Assembly: GCA_900549135.1 (NCBI GenBank)
Contig: URNI01000056.1
Location: 1 to 12,140, forward strand
From: an uncultured Collinsella sp.
GTDB lineage: Bacteria > Actinomycetota > Coriobacteriia > Coriobacteriales > Coriobacteriaceae
Length of the DNA: 12,140 nt
Direction: 5' to 3'
Part shown: positions 1 to 7,031 of the stretch, one piece after another
Layout: each line of letters starts with the position of its first letter
How positions within the stretch are numbered: position 1 is the stretch's first letter
Position numbers and translations under genes: made by a program
Notes under the pieces: generated by a model
Told to the model about the DNA's origin: nothing
Database searches by the model: none
What the model saw: only the letters and a program-made list of their open reading frames with translations

Positions 1-1222
1 CGAGCGTAATATGGCAGGGCTGGCTCGAGGCGACCACGTTGAGCTTGCGCAGGCGGTCGATGTCCTCGGGCAGAAGGTTCTCTAGGTGCTCGAGCGTGTT
101 ATGGCCGTGCTGGGGCAGGCCGTACAGGTCGGCCGCTTCCTCGAAGATATCCAGCGCGGCATGAATCGCACCGTCACCAATAACGTGGATGCGTACGGTA
201 TGACCGCGCTCCGCGGCCGCCAGAACCAGTTTGCGCATGCGCTCAGCCGGGACCGTCAGACGACCCTGGTCGCCCGGGAAGCGCGGATTGGTATAGGGCT
301 CGGTGAGATATGCCGTGTGTTCGCTCGACACGCCGTCGAAGAACTGCTTAAAACCTGGCGCCGAAAGCAGCGCGTTGTTCGCGTAACGTACCTGGAGCTC
401 TTCTAGACGCGACTGGTCATCCAGCAGCGTGGGGAACAGATGGGCACGAATGCCCAGCTTGCCGGTCGTCTGCAGCTTGTCGTAGACATCGTCGCGGATA
501 AAATCACAGCCCGGCATGGGCATGAGCGACATATCGCAGATCGAGGTGATGCCCTGCTCGGCCATGCGCCTCATTTGATCGGCGTAAGCGCTTGCGATGC
601 GATCTTCGCCCAGCCACTCAAGACAGCGCGGCAACAGCTGCATGGCAGCCGCTTCGTGAGCAATGCCCGTGAGCTCGCCGTTTGCGTCCTTGTCGTAGCT
701 GCCGCCCGCCGGCGGCTCGCTGTCGCGCGTGACGCCGAGCGCCTCGAGTGCGCGGCTGTTGAGCCACAGCGTGTGGCCGTCGCCCGAGTACATAACGCAG
801 GGACGATCGGGGAATGCCGCATCGAGCGACGCCTTGGTAGGATGCTCGGGCGGGTCCCAACGGTAGTCGCGCCAGCCCTGCGTCACAACCCAAGCGTCGT
901 CGGGCAGGTCCTGGGAAAACTCGAGCGCGTGCCGCACCAGCGCCGCCTCTGACGTGCCCATATCCATGAGCATGTACGGCGAGGAACCGACCGAGGTGTG
1001 GAAGAAGTGCAGATGAGCGTCATGGAAACCGGGACAGATGAACTGCTCGCCGTAATCGACCACCGGCGTGGCGGCAGGTGCGGCGGCAATCACGTCATCG
1101 GGCGCGCCGACTGCGACGATACGATCACCTGCGATGGCGATCGCCAGCTCGCGGGCGGTATCGATACCGTCTTGGGCGGTAAAAACGTTCTTGGAGCGGA
1201 TAATCCGATCGATATGTTGCAT
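1..1222 (-). CDS. Amidohydrolase family 3 (YtcJ-like) metal-dependent hydrolase, 3' end beyond window
   Basis: The 407 codons visible are open from the start to the window edge; complete YtcJ-type proteins run to roughly 530-560 residues, so about a quarter is missing. Residues 67-72 are HDAHLH, the HxH metal site at the entrance of the amidohydrolase TIM barrel, preceded by FICPGF. Lys292 sits in FKQFFDG, the usual place of the metal-bridging lysine in this family. HVIGDGA at 346-352 matches the family's HAIGDxA motif. The last visible residues, ASSQPCHITL, fit the ASxQPxH segment. Members hydrolyse C-N bonds of uncertain small substrates; the substrate cannot be told here. I chose the ATG at 1222, which has GGGGA upstream; an in-frame ATG at 1234 adds four residues but has a poorer ribosome site. 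It diverges from the M20 gene, so the 168-base gap should hold both promoters. Confidence 0.88.
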   Translation of the reverse strand, partial: MQHIDRIIRSKNVFTAQDGIDTARELAIAIAGDRIVAVGAPDDVIAAAPAATPVVDYGEQFICPGFHDAHLHFFHTSVGSSPYMLMDMGTSEAALVRHALEFSQDLPDDAWVVTQGWRDYRWDPPEHPTKASLDAAFPDRPCVMYSGDGHTLWLNSRALEALGVTRDSEPPAGGSYDKDANGELTGIAHEAAAMQLLPRCLEWLGEDRIASAYADQMRRMAEQGITSICDMSLMPMPGCDFIRDDVYDKLQTTGKLGIRAHLFPTLLDDQSRLEELQVRYANNALLSAPGFKQFFDGVSSEHTAYLTEPYTNPRFPGDQGRLTVPAERMRKLVLAAAERGHTVRIHVIGDGAIHAALDIFEEAADLYGLPQHGHNTLEHLENLLPEDIDRLRKLNVVASSQPCHITL

Positions 1223-1329
1223 GGGTATCCCCATCTCTGGCAGGAAATACAACACCCCCGAGTGTACTCCCCCGCCCTTGCAACAAAACCCCAAGCGGCA
1301 AACGGCAACTTTACCAGCCCTAGCGGCAG

Positions 1330-1357
1330 GTGGCATACTGGAGAGAGCCTGTACGAT
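1330..1357 (+). promoter_or_regulatory. Candidate sigma-70-type promoter for the M20 gene
   Basis: GTGGCA (1330-1335, four of six matches to TTGACA) is separated by 16 bases from TACGAT (1352-1357, four of six matches to TATAAT). Transcription would begin near 1364 and give a short leader before the ATG at 1391. The TGGCA-16-TAnnAT layout is the same as the better promoter seen upstream of amaP. Motif match only. Confidence 0.4.
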
Positions 1358-1390
1358 TTTGCGATCAACCCAGCAAGGAGCAAATCGACC

Positions 1391-2854
1391 ATGACGAAGA
1401 CCAAGGCACAGCAGATTATGGCGGCAACCGAGGTTCGCGCGGCAGACGACGTCACCGCGGCCATCCGAGATATCGCCGCCGAGTTTGAGCCCTACATCAT
1501 CAAGCAGCGCCGGCACTTCCATAAGCACCCGGAGCTGAGCCTTGCCGAGGAGCGCACGACCTCCGACATCGCCAACCAGCTCGACGCCATGAATATCCCC
1601 TACGAGCGTCCGCTCAAGACCGGCTTGGTGGCAACGCTTCGCGGTACCGCGCCGGATGCCTACCGCGAGGACGGCACGCCGCGCCGCCGCATCCTGCTGC
1701 GCGCCGATATCGACGCCCTGCCCGTCACCGAGCAGACCGGCGAGGAGTTCGCCAGCGTCAATGAGGGTTGCATGCACGCCTGCGGTCACGACTGCCACAT
1801 CGCCATGATGCTCGGCACGCTGCAAATCCTGCGCCACATGACCGATGACATCCACGGCGAGGTCCGCATCGTGTTCCAGCCCAGCGAGGAAAACGGCCAG
1901 GGTGCCAAGCTCATGATCGGCACCGGCGTGCTCGACGGCGTCGACGGCGCCTACGCCGCACATATCTGGAGCGAGGTCGACACCGGCACCGTAAGCTGCG
2001 AGCCCGGCCCGCGCATGGCCAATACCGACTGGTTCCGCATCGACGTCCGCGGCACCTCATGCCACGGCGCCATGCCCCAGCGCGGCCACGACGCCGTTAT
2101 GGTGGCGGCAGAGATTGTCAACGCCCTGCAGACCATCGTCTCGCGCGAAATCAGCCCCTACGAGCCTGCTGTCATCACCGTCGGCGAGCTCCATGGCGGC
2201 ACCGCGCGCAACGTTATCGCCGGCACCGCCTACCTCGCCGGCACGGTGCGCACCTATGGCGACAAGACGCACGAGGAAATGCCCGAGCTTATGCGCCGCA
2301 TCGTGGAGCACACCGCGGCAGCCCTGGGCGCCGAGGCCGAACTTACCGACTACACCATCGCCAACTACAAGGTCGAAAACGATGCCGCCTCGAGCGAGCG
2401 TTGTCGTCAGGCCGTGGTCAAGTGCCTGGGTGCAGCCGGCGAAGGCCATTATCGCGGCACACTTTCGGGCGAGGACTTCTCGGAGTATCTGCGCCGCGTG
2501 CCGGGCGTGCTCGCCTTTGTTGGCACGCGCAACCCCCAGATTGGTGCCACGTACGCCCAACATTCTTGCTTCTACAAGATTGACGAGTCGGTGCTGGCCA
2601 AGGGTTCCATGGTAGCCGCCCAGTATGCCATCGACTTTTTGGCCGAGCCCACGCAAGAGGAGCTCGACGGCCCCACGATCGCCGCGGTTGCCGAGACCAA
2701 CCCCGACTTGGCCGCCAAGCTGCGCTCTGCCAAGGCCACGGCTGCAGAAGCGCGCGACGCCATGCACGATGCTCGCACCGCCCGCCATGCTGCAATCAAG
2801 GGCATCCACGATGCGCGGGCTGCCGCTCGCCACGAGGAGAAGCGCGACGAGTAG
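1391..2854 (+). CDS. M20D-type metallo-amidohydrolase (hippurate / N-acyl-amino-acid hydrolase family) with Ala-rich C-terminal tail
   Basis: This 487-residue protein belongs to the M20D amidohydrolases, which cleave N-acyl or peptide-like amide bonds of small molecules in the cytoplasm using two metal ions. The full ligand set is visible: Cys131 and His133 (in HACGHDCH), Glu167 (in PSEENG), His191 (in AAHIWSE) and His391 (in AQHSCF). HKHPELS lies at 44-50 and LRADIDALP at 103-111. Residues about 210-325, including CHGAMPQRGHD, form the lid/dimerisation domain. The catalytic fold ends near residue 420. A further ~65 residues, rich in Ala, Arg, Asp and Glu and predicted helical, go beyond the usual ~390-residue length. 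I chose the ATG at 1391, which has AAGGAG ten bases upstream; the frame is open upstream to 998, but that part overlaps the divergent gene. A second ATG at 1418 lacks such a site. The exact substrate is unknown. Confidence 0.9.
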   Translation: MTKTKAQQIMAATEVRAADDVTAAIRDIAAEFEPYIIKQRRHFHKHPELSLAEERTTSDIANQLDAMNIPYERPLKTGLVATLRGTAPDAYREDGTPRRRILLRADIDALPVTEQTGEEFASVNEGCMHACGHDCHIAMMLGTLQILRHMTDDIHGEVRIVFQPSEENGQGAKLMIGTGVLDGVDGAYAAHIWSEVDTGTVSCEPGPRMANTDWFRIDVRGTSCHGAMPQRGHDAVMVAAEIVNALQTIVSREISPYEPAVITVGELHGGTARNVIAGTAYLAGTVRTYGDKTHEEMPELMRRIVEHTAAALGAEAELTDYTIANYKVENDAASSERCRQAVVKCLGAAGEGHYRGTLSGEDFSEYLRRVPGVLAFVGTRNPQIGATYAQHSCFYKIDESVLAKGSMVAAQYAIDFLAEPTQEELDGPTIAAVAETNPDLAAKLRSAKATAAEARDAMHDARTARHAAIKGIHDARAAARHEEKRDE

Positions 2855-2889
2855 CCGTCGCGCCCACCCATAACAACCTGGCTAGAGCA

Positions 2890-2928
2890 AAGCGGGGGCG
2901 AACGTTATCTCAACGTTCGCCCCCGCTT
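2890..2928. terminator. Strong hairpin between convergent genes, probable bidirectional terminator
   Basis: A perfect 17-bp stem (2890-2906 with 2912-2928) closes a 5-base loop. It lies 35 bases past the M20 stop and 32 bases past the DUF2752 stop, which converge on it. Neither side has a long T run, so it is an untypical intrinsic terminator, but its position suits termination from both directions. Confidence 0.7.
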
Positions 2929-2960
2929 ATGTGTCGACCGCTTTTCTAGCACGTCCTCCG

Positions 2961-3437
2961 TCACGACAGGTAAGAGCGAAGGATGGTGAGCCAGCGTGGG
3001 GCTTCGAGGTGGATGATGTCGTCGGGAACTCCGGCGGGCGCATGGCCGCCAAAGAGCAGGCCGGCATCTGCTGGATTGATGAGGCGCACGATCCATACGG
3101 CGACGACCAGCACGCACAACACGGTGACCGCAATGTCGATACCACGCTTTAGCTTGCTCGATACCACCTCCTCGCGCACGAACGCGAGCACAAACGCAAT
3201 CGGCACCACCCAAAACAGCGGATGGTAGGCAAAGGCCGCCGCAAAATCGAGGCGCAGCGCCGCCAGCCACGCCCTCGTCATGCCGCATCCCGGACAAGGA
3301 ATGCCCGTCATCAATCGAAAAATGCAGCCAATGTCGAGCAGATAGAGCGCGAGCCAGGCGACAAAGAGCGCCCCGATGCAAGAAAGGGCGCGGCGAAGGA
3401 GCTCCGCCGCGCCCTTATGTCCCTGAGTGTTACTCAC
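2961..3437 (-). CDS. DUF2752 family small membrane protein
   Basis: This protein is 158 residues if it starts at GTG 3437. PCPGCGMTRA is the hallmark of DUF2752, a small membrane family of unknown function with a Cys-X2-Cys pair. Hydrophobic segments lie before this motif (GALFVAWLALYLLDIGCIF), after it (FAYHPLFWVVPIAFVLAF) and near the end (IDIAVTVLCVLVVAVWIV). The start is uncertain. ATG 3467 lies inside the preceding gene. GTG 3437 has CAAGG just upstream and begins 13 bases after the restored stop of the DUF4234 gene, so I prefer it. No in-frame start lies between the hairpin at 3384-3416 and the first membrane segment, so translation must pass through that hairpin. As I recall, DUF2752 genes often sit beside small CD225/TM2-like membrane genes, which fits this context. 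Function unknown. Confidence 0.82.
   Translation of the reverse strand: MSNTQGHKGAAELLRRALSCIGALFVAWLALYLLDIGCIFRLMTGIPCPGCGMTRAWLAALRLDFAAAFAYHPLFWVVPIAFVLAFVREEVVSSKLKRGIDIAVTVLCVLVVAVWIVRLINPADAGLLFGGHAPAGVPDDIIHLEAPRWLTILRSYLS
3382..3416 (-). terminator. Terminator-like hairpin inside the 5' end of the DUF2752 gene
   Basis: A perfect 12-bp GC-rich stem (3384-3395 with 3405-3416) closes a 9-base loop and is followed on the minus strand by TCTTG, so the end of the arm reads CCCTTTCTT. It sits 35 bases past the restored stop of the DUF4234 gene, where a terminator would be expected, yet it encodes residues 8-18 of the DUF2752 protein. It could act as an attenuator, with full transcription of DUF2752 depending on ribosomes covering it. 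Confidence 0.5.
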
Positions 3438-4105
3438 AATGCCTTGACCGTTAGGCACGAGCGCCAAGACGGGTGTTGTACACCGTTGCCAGAGCGTTGG
3501 TGTTCTTGATGATGATGTTCATGGAAAAGATGGGGCCAAGGCCGCACAGCAGCACGCCGATAATCTGCCACATAAGAACGGTGGTACCGTTCCTGGAACA
3601 TCAGGCCGTAGCGAGGAGCATTGGCCTGTAGGCGGTTGCCAATCTTGTAATACCAGTAGTACGCATAGAAACCGCAGGTCACGAACGACAGCAGGATGAA
3701 TGCTGCCAGACCCGGTGTGGAATCGCCGTCATCCTGGCACATGACATTGATGTCGCGGGCGAGGCAATAGAGGAAGTAATACGAATAGATGCCGCAGGTC
3801 ACGATGGAAAGCAGGAGCCAGCCGATCACGCTACGGTCGGTCTTAATCGGACCATAGCCCATCGGGGCAGGTGCAGGCTGCTGAGCATACTGTTGCTGTC
3901 CGGTGTACTGCTGCTGGCCGGTGTACTGCTGCTGAGGCTGGGGCGCAGGCTGAATAGCCTGGGCCGGAGCGGGCTGGGGTTGAGGCGCGGGCTGCGGCAC
4001 CGGCTGCGGGGCCGGAGCGGCAGGAGCGGCACCAACGGCGGATCCGCAAACAGGGCAGAATTTGGCATCATCCGAAATGGGAGAACCACAAGTAGGACAG
4101 AACAT
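3434..4105 (-). CDS. Zinc-ribbon / DUF4234 membrane protein, frameshifted near its 3' end
   Basis: ATG 4105 follows AAAGGAGAGG. Residues 1-21 form a zinc ribbon (Cys3, Cys6, Cys17, Cys20). Residues 27-80 are Pro/Ala/Gln-rich. A DUF4234-type membrane region follows, with two similar segments, SIVTCGIYSYY and SFVTCGFYAYY. After Glu172 the open frame becomes polar and His/Arg-rich and stops at 3434. The next frame over instead continues with WQIIGVLLCGLGPIFSMN and a natural end, stopping at 3451. Restoring two bases near 3589-3595 (GGAACGG in place of an expected GGAGAACGG) joins the parts into a 218-residue protein with a final membrane helix. A real 2-base deletion or a sequencing error would look the same here. 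Zinc-ribbon/DUF4234 proteins have no settled function. The shifted frame's TGA overlaps the DUF2752 GTG start as GTGA; the restored stop is 13 bases before it. Confidence 0.82.
   Translation of the reverse strand: MFCPTCGSPISDDAKFCPVCGSAVGAAPAAPAPQPVPQPAPQPQPAPAQAIQPAPQPQQQYTGQQQYTGQQQYAQQPAPAPMGYGPIKTDRSVIGWLLLSIVTCGIYSYYFLYCLARDINVMCQDDGDSTPGLAAFILLSFVTCGFYAYYWYYKIGNRLQANAPRYGLMFQERYHRSYVADYRRAAVRPWPHLFHEHHHQEHQRSGNGVQHPSWRSCLTVKAL
3881..3934 (-). repeat. Three 18-bp tandem units encoding a QQQY(T/A)(G/Q) repeat
   Basis: Units at 3881-3898, 3899-3916 and 3917-3934 encode QQQYTG, QQQYTG and QQQYAQ in the linker of the DUF4234 protein. The two outer-terminal copies (3899-3934) differ by a single base, so the array expanded recently or is kept uniform by slippage. 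Confidence 0.75.
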
Positions 4106-4180
4106 AACCCTCTCCTTTTCCTAAGGCGTTGCACGCCTTCAAACCTTACACGTCTATGTTCTCAACAATAGCCGCGACGT

Positions 4181-4192
4181 TGTTGCGCAACA
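4181..4192. promoter_or_regulatory. 12-bp perfect palindrome upstream of the DUF4234 gene, possible operator
   Basis: TGTTGCGCAACA is a perfect dyad 76 bases before the DUF4234 start, in a 150-base AT-richer gap after the previous gene's terminator. I could not place a convincing promoter around it. A dimeric repressor site is possible, but this is motif shape only. Confidence 0.25.
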
Positions 4193-4254
4193 TTGACCAA
4201 TTTCCGAGAAATTTTGCTGCAACCGTTTTCCCAGGCATTTTCTTGCTTTCGCAG

Positions 4255-4291
4255 TAAAAAAGGCACCCCGGGCTCAGTTGCCCAGGGTGCC
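4255..4291 (-). terminator. Intrinsic terminator of the zinc-ribbon polytopic membrane gene
   Basis: A 12-bp stem (4262-4273 with 4280-4291, one G-T pair) with a 6-base loop is followed on the minus strand by six T residues (4256-4261). It lies 8 bases past the stop at 4300, so the gene upstream is transcribed separately from the DUF4234 gene. Confidence 0.88.
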
Positions 4292-4299
4292 TCGACCGA

Positions 4300-5694
4300 C
4301 TATTCGGTTTGATTGTTTTCGGCAGCAGGATTATCGCCCGGCTCATCCGCCGGCGTGGCAACAGCAGTCCAATCGGGTTCCACAGGCGTGGCCTCGGGCG
4401 CGGGGGCCGGTGCCGGAGCAGACGTGGGCGCGGGCGCCGGTGCAGACGTGGGCGCAGGTGCGGGTGCAGGCGCGGCGCCAGCGGCCATGGGATTGAAGCC
4501 CGCAGGCGTAGGCTTCTTCTCGCCCGGAAGCACAAACGTCAGAACATCGTCGGTATCCTCGTCGGACCACTCGCTGGCATGGCGTGCTGCCCAATAGCCA
4601 ACGGCGCGATACTTGAGCATCTTGCCAAACACTTTCAGGAACACCGTGACAAAGGCAACAACCATCAAGAACAGAATGAGTGTGATGCCGCCGCCCGTGA
4701 TGATTGCCTCGAGGCCCGAAGGACGAGAATAGTAGCCGTAGTAGCCATAGCTGCTAATGCCCAGCGCGGCAACAAAGCTAAAGATGGCGGTGAAGATCCA
4801 CGTGATGATGTGCGACACGATGCCCGTCAAAAACTCGGGGAGAATCGATGCGCAGAACAACTTGCCCAGGTTGGCCTTATAGGACTTCCAGACCTTCTCA
4901 AGCGAAAAAGCGCTCTCGACGCGACCAGCGACCGCAAAGTGCATCACAGCGGCATCGCCAAACATCTTAAACAGAATGCCCAGCACCAGTGAAACGATCA
5001 CAGCAAAGACGAGCAGGCCCATCGACCCAACAAGCGCGCCCTCGAGACCGCGCGACCCGTAAAAATAGTACGAACCGACAGTGCCGATCACAGCGCTCTC
5101 GATCGCCGAAAGCACCACGCCAATCACCGGGATTACGGCGATGAACTCGAGCACACCCGTAATGACAGACGAGAAAATGCCCAGGCCAAACGAGGTCGAG
5201 CGCAACAACGGGCGCTCCATACCGTTATCGTCCTTGAGCGACAGGTCGCGGCCCCACTCGATAGCAAAGCCCGCGCCGCACACGCTTGCCACGTATGCGA
5301 GCAAAAAGCCAATGGCCGCTGCGATACCGCCGATAACGGGGATAAACAGCACCAGCACCGAGACGACACAGATCAGCGCCGGTAAAAATGCAATCTGGCA
5401 TACGCGAACCAAGGCGCCAGGAACCTTGAGCATGTCGTTGAAGGCCTGAGCCATGCAACCCTTGGGCACGTTCATCACCGGCTGGGGCGCAACGAACGGC
5501 TGAGGCTGAGGTTGGACAAACGGCTGGCCCTGCGGTTGGGGTTGGGGCTGAGGCTGGCCCTGCGGTTGGGGCTGAGGCTGGCCCTGCGGGGCAGAACCGG
5601 CAGCGGCATGGGGAGCCTCAGTATTAGGAGCACCGCACACGCCGCAGAACTTGTCGTTATCGCCCATAGGGGCGCCACACTGCGAACAGAACAT
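4300..5694 (-). CDS. Zinc-ribbon, Pro/Gln-rich, polytopic membrane protein (possibly DUF4013-like)
   Basis: This protein is 464 residues from ATG 5694, which has AAGGG nine bases upstream. The in-frame ATG at 5703 touches the GGG and is unlikely, and the frame's farther starts lack ribosome sites. Residues 1-21 are a zinc ribbon (Cys3, Cys6, Cys17, Cys20). Residues 36-72 are a Pro/Gln repeat. From about 80 to 375 comes a membrane domain with roughly six hydrophobic helices, two of which contain similar FIPVIGG/IPVIGV turns, as in duplicated helical-hairpin families such as DUF4013; that assignment is tentative. A cytosolic tail follows with EWSDEDTDDV and then a Pro/Ala/Thr-Ser repeat (408-433). 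Its N-terminal plan matches the neighbouring DUF4234 protein, suggesting shared ancestry of the zinc-ribbon and linker module. Function unknown; a terminator follows directly. Confidence 0.85.
   Translation of the reverse strand: MFCSQCGAPMGDNDKFCGVCGAPNTEAPHAAAGSAPQGQPQPQPQGQPQPQPQPQGQPFVQPQPQPFVAPQPVMNVPKGCMAQAFNDMLKVPGALVRVCQIAFLPALICVVSVLVLFIPVIGGIAAAIGFLLAYVASVCGAGFAIEWGRDLSLKDDNGMERPLLRSTSFGLGIFSSVITGVLEFIAVIPVIGVVLSAIESAVIGTVGSYYFYGSRGLEGALVGSMGLLVFAVIVSLVLGILFKMFGDAAVMHFAVAGRVESAFSLEKVWKSYKANLGKLFCASILPEFLTGIVSHIITWIFTAIFSFVAALGISSYGYYGYYSRPSGLEAIITGGGITLILFLMVVAFVTVFLKVFGKMLKYRAVGYWAARHASEWSDEDTDDVLTFVLPGEKKPTPAGFNPMAAGAAPAPAPAPTSAPAPAPTSAPAPAPAPEATPVEPDWTAVATPADEPGDNPAAENNQTE
4396..4473 (-). 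repeat. Ala-Pro/Thr-Ser low-complexity repeat
   Basis: This region encodes residues 408-433 of the zinc-ribbon polytopic protein: runs of Ala-Pro broken by Thr-Ser twice. The DNA holds near-identical units around the shared gcagacgtgggcgc, so its length may vary between strains. Confidence 0.65.
5479..5589 (-). repeat. Pro-Gln low-complexity repeat after the zinc ribbon
   Basis: This region encodes residues 36-72, built from QPQPQ and GQP units followed by two FV-containing units. The plus strand shows repeated ggctggccctgcggttgggg blocks. It is probably a flexible linker between the zinc ribbon and the first membrane helix. Confidence 0.65.
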
Positions 5695-5844
5695 CGAAAT
5701 CATCCCTTCGTATCTAGAGCGAATCACCTGGATCGCAAACGATGTCTTTGGCATCATTATCGCCCAATGTGGGGACAAATACTCCAAGATGGCCGATCTG
5801 CAGCGTAGACAGCTTTATTCAATGATTCGAAGGGTGCATCTGCA

Positions 5845-6867
5845 CTAGTTCGTGCCGCGGAAGCCCTTGCCCACGATCTCGGAGCTGTCAACAATCGTGA
5901 TAAACGCACCCGGATCGATATCGCGGACATAACGGCGCAGCTGCACGGCTTCGCGACGGCTCAGCACGCTCATAATCACCGTAACGCACTTGCCGGAGAA
6001 GGCACCGTAGCCGCGGCTGATGGTCGCCGTACGGTTGAGATGCTTGACGATAAACTCCTCGACTTTGCGCGGCTCGGAACAAATGACGGTACAGACCTTG
6101 CGCAAGTGAATGCTCTCGATGGCCTTGTCGACCACGAGCGTCTTGGCAAACAGGCCGAGCACGCAGTACAGGCCAACACGCGGACCGTACAAAAAGGCCG
6201 CGATGGCCACGATGCCGATATCGACCAGCAGCAAGGCGCGTCCGATCTCGAGCGTCGTGCGGCGCTTAAGGATCATGGCGAGAATGTCGGTACCGCCCGT
6301 AGAGGCGCCAATGTCAAAGACGATGGCGCTGCCGAGTGCCGGCAAAATGACAGCGAAGCATAAGTCGAGCCACATATCGCCCGTCATCGAAACATCGGTC
6401 GGAATGAACAGCTCGAACAGCGAAACGTAGGCAGAAAGAGCAAAGGAGGCGAAGACGCTCCAAAGAATCGCCTTGCGATCCAAGAAGATGAAGCCCAGGA
6501 CGACCAGGACCGCATTGATGATCCACATAAAGACGCCGACGGGCAGGGTCGGGAACAGCGTGGACAGAATGACCGACACGCCCGAGGTGCCGCCGAAAGC
6601 AAAGTGGTTGGGCGTTTTGAACGCCACGATGGCAAAGGCCGTAAGGATCAGGCCCAGGTTGAGTTCGCCAAAGAAGCGCAAGAAGCCCGGCTCCTGGCTA
6701 CGCTTGCGACCGGCACGCTCGCCTTGCTCAATAACATCGCGATCGACCACGCTCTCCATCGGCACCACGGGAGGACGGTGCACCTCCTCGGCAGCGCGCG
6801 ATGCCGCCTCCGCTGCAGCGGCCTCGATTGCCCATGCCTTACTTTCTGTCTCGTTGACGTCGGCCAT
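5845..6867 (-). CDS. YitT family membrane protein with C-terminal DUF2179 domain
   Basis: The protein is 340 residues. ATG 6867 has GAAGGG eight bases upstream. Residues 1-62 are a charged, Ala/Glu-rich cytosolic extension not typical of the family, whose members are usually about 280-290 residues. About five membrane helices span 68-250. They include the family motifs FGGTSGVSV (91-99) and GASTGGTDI (187-195). Residues about 255-335 are the DUF2179 domain, with CTVICSEPRKVEEFI and the RGYGAFSGK segment. YitT/DUF161 proteins are widespread inner-membrane proteins of unclear transport role, and DUF2179 is thought to be a small cytosolic regulatory domain. I see no terminator in the 150 bases before the next gene (5695-5844). 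That gap holds only GATAAT at 5756-5761 as a possible -10 box for the next gene, with no matching -35. Confidence 0.9.
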   Translation of the reverse strand: MADVNETESKAWAIEAAAAEAASRAAEEVHRPPVVPMESVVDRDVIEQGERAGRKRSQEPGFLRFFGELNLGLILTAFAIVAFKTPNHFAFGGTSGVSVILSTLFPTLPVGVFMWIINAVLVVLGFIFLDRKAILWSVFASFALSAYVSLFELFIPTDVSMTGDMWLDLCFAVILPALGSAIVFDIGASTGGTDILAMILKRRTTLEIGRALLLVDIGIVAIAAFLYGPRVGLYCVLGLFAKTLVVDKAIESIHLRKVCTVICSEPRKVEEFIVKHLNRTATISRGYGAFSGKCVTVIMSVLSRREAVQLRRYVRDIDPGAFITIVDSSEIVGKGFRGTN

Positions 6868-6910
6868 TACGGCAACCCTTCGTTAACAATTTGGAAACAA
6901 TTCGCCCATT

Positions 6911-6938
6911 AGGGTAACGCGGAACACAACGATTGCAA
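6911..6938 (-). promoter_or_regulatory. Weak candidate promoter for the YitT gene
   Basis: On the minus strand TTGCAA (6933-6938) is followed after 16 bases by TACCCT (6911-6916), giving a leader of about 37 bases. The -10 matches only three of six consensus positions, so this is a guess supported mainly by spacing and position. Confidence 0.25.
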
Positions 6939-6979
6939 CCCCTCATTTGATGAGCGGCATGCCTTCATCGGGGACATAT

Positions 6980-7016
6980 AAAAAGGCCGGTCGCGCTTTT
7001 GCATGCGCGACCGGCC
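6980..7016 (-). terminator. Intrinsic terminator of the amaP-DUF2273-asp23 operon
   Basis: A perfect 12-bp GC stem (6985-6996 with 7005-7016) with an 8-base loop is followed on the minus strand by TTTTTATA. It lies 54 bases past the asp23 stop. The intervening bases hold a REP-like repeat. Confidence 0.92.
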
Positions 7017-7031
7017 GTTAAACGTTTTCGC

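Noticed and set aside
86..952. Plus-strand open frames opposite the amidohydrolase
   Set aside because: The minus strand carries HDAHLH and HVIGDGA in one uninterrupted frame, so these are shadows.
998..1390. Upstream in-frame extension of the M20 gene
   Set aside because: It overlaps the divergent amidohydrolase and the promoter gap; the ATG at 1391 has a Shine-Dalgarno sequence and the extension looks non-coding.
3881..3934. Short regular repeats as a possible CRISPR array
   Set aside because: The units are contiguous 18-bp coding repeats with no spacers, inside a translated Gln/Tyr linker.
5764..5780. GGGGACA near 5769 (and again at 6969) as further repeat cores
   Set aside because: Neither is flanked by inverted arms or by the rest of the repeat; a 7-mer match alone is not evidence.
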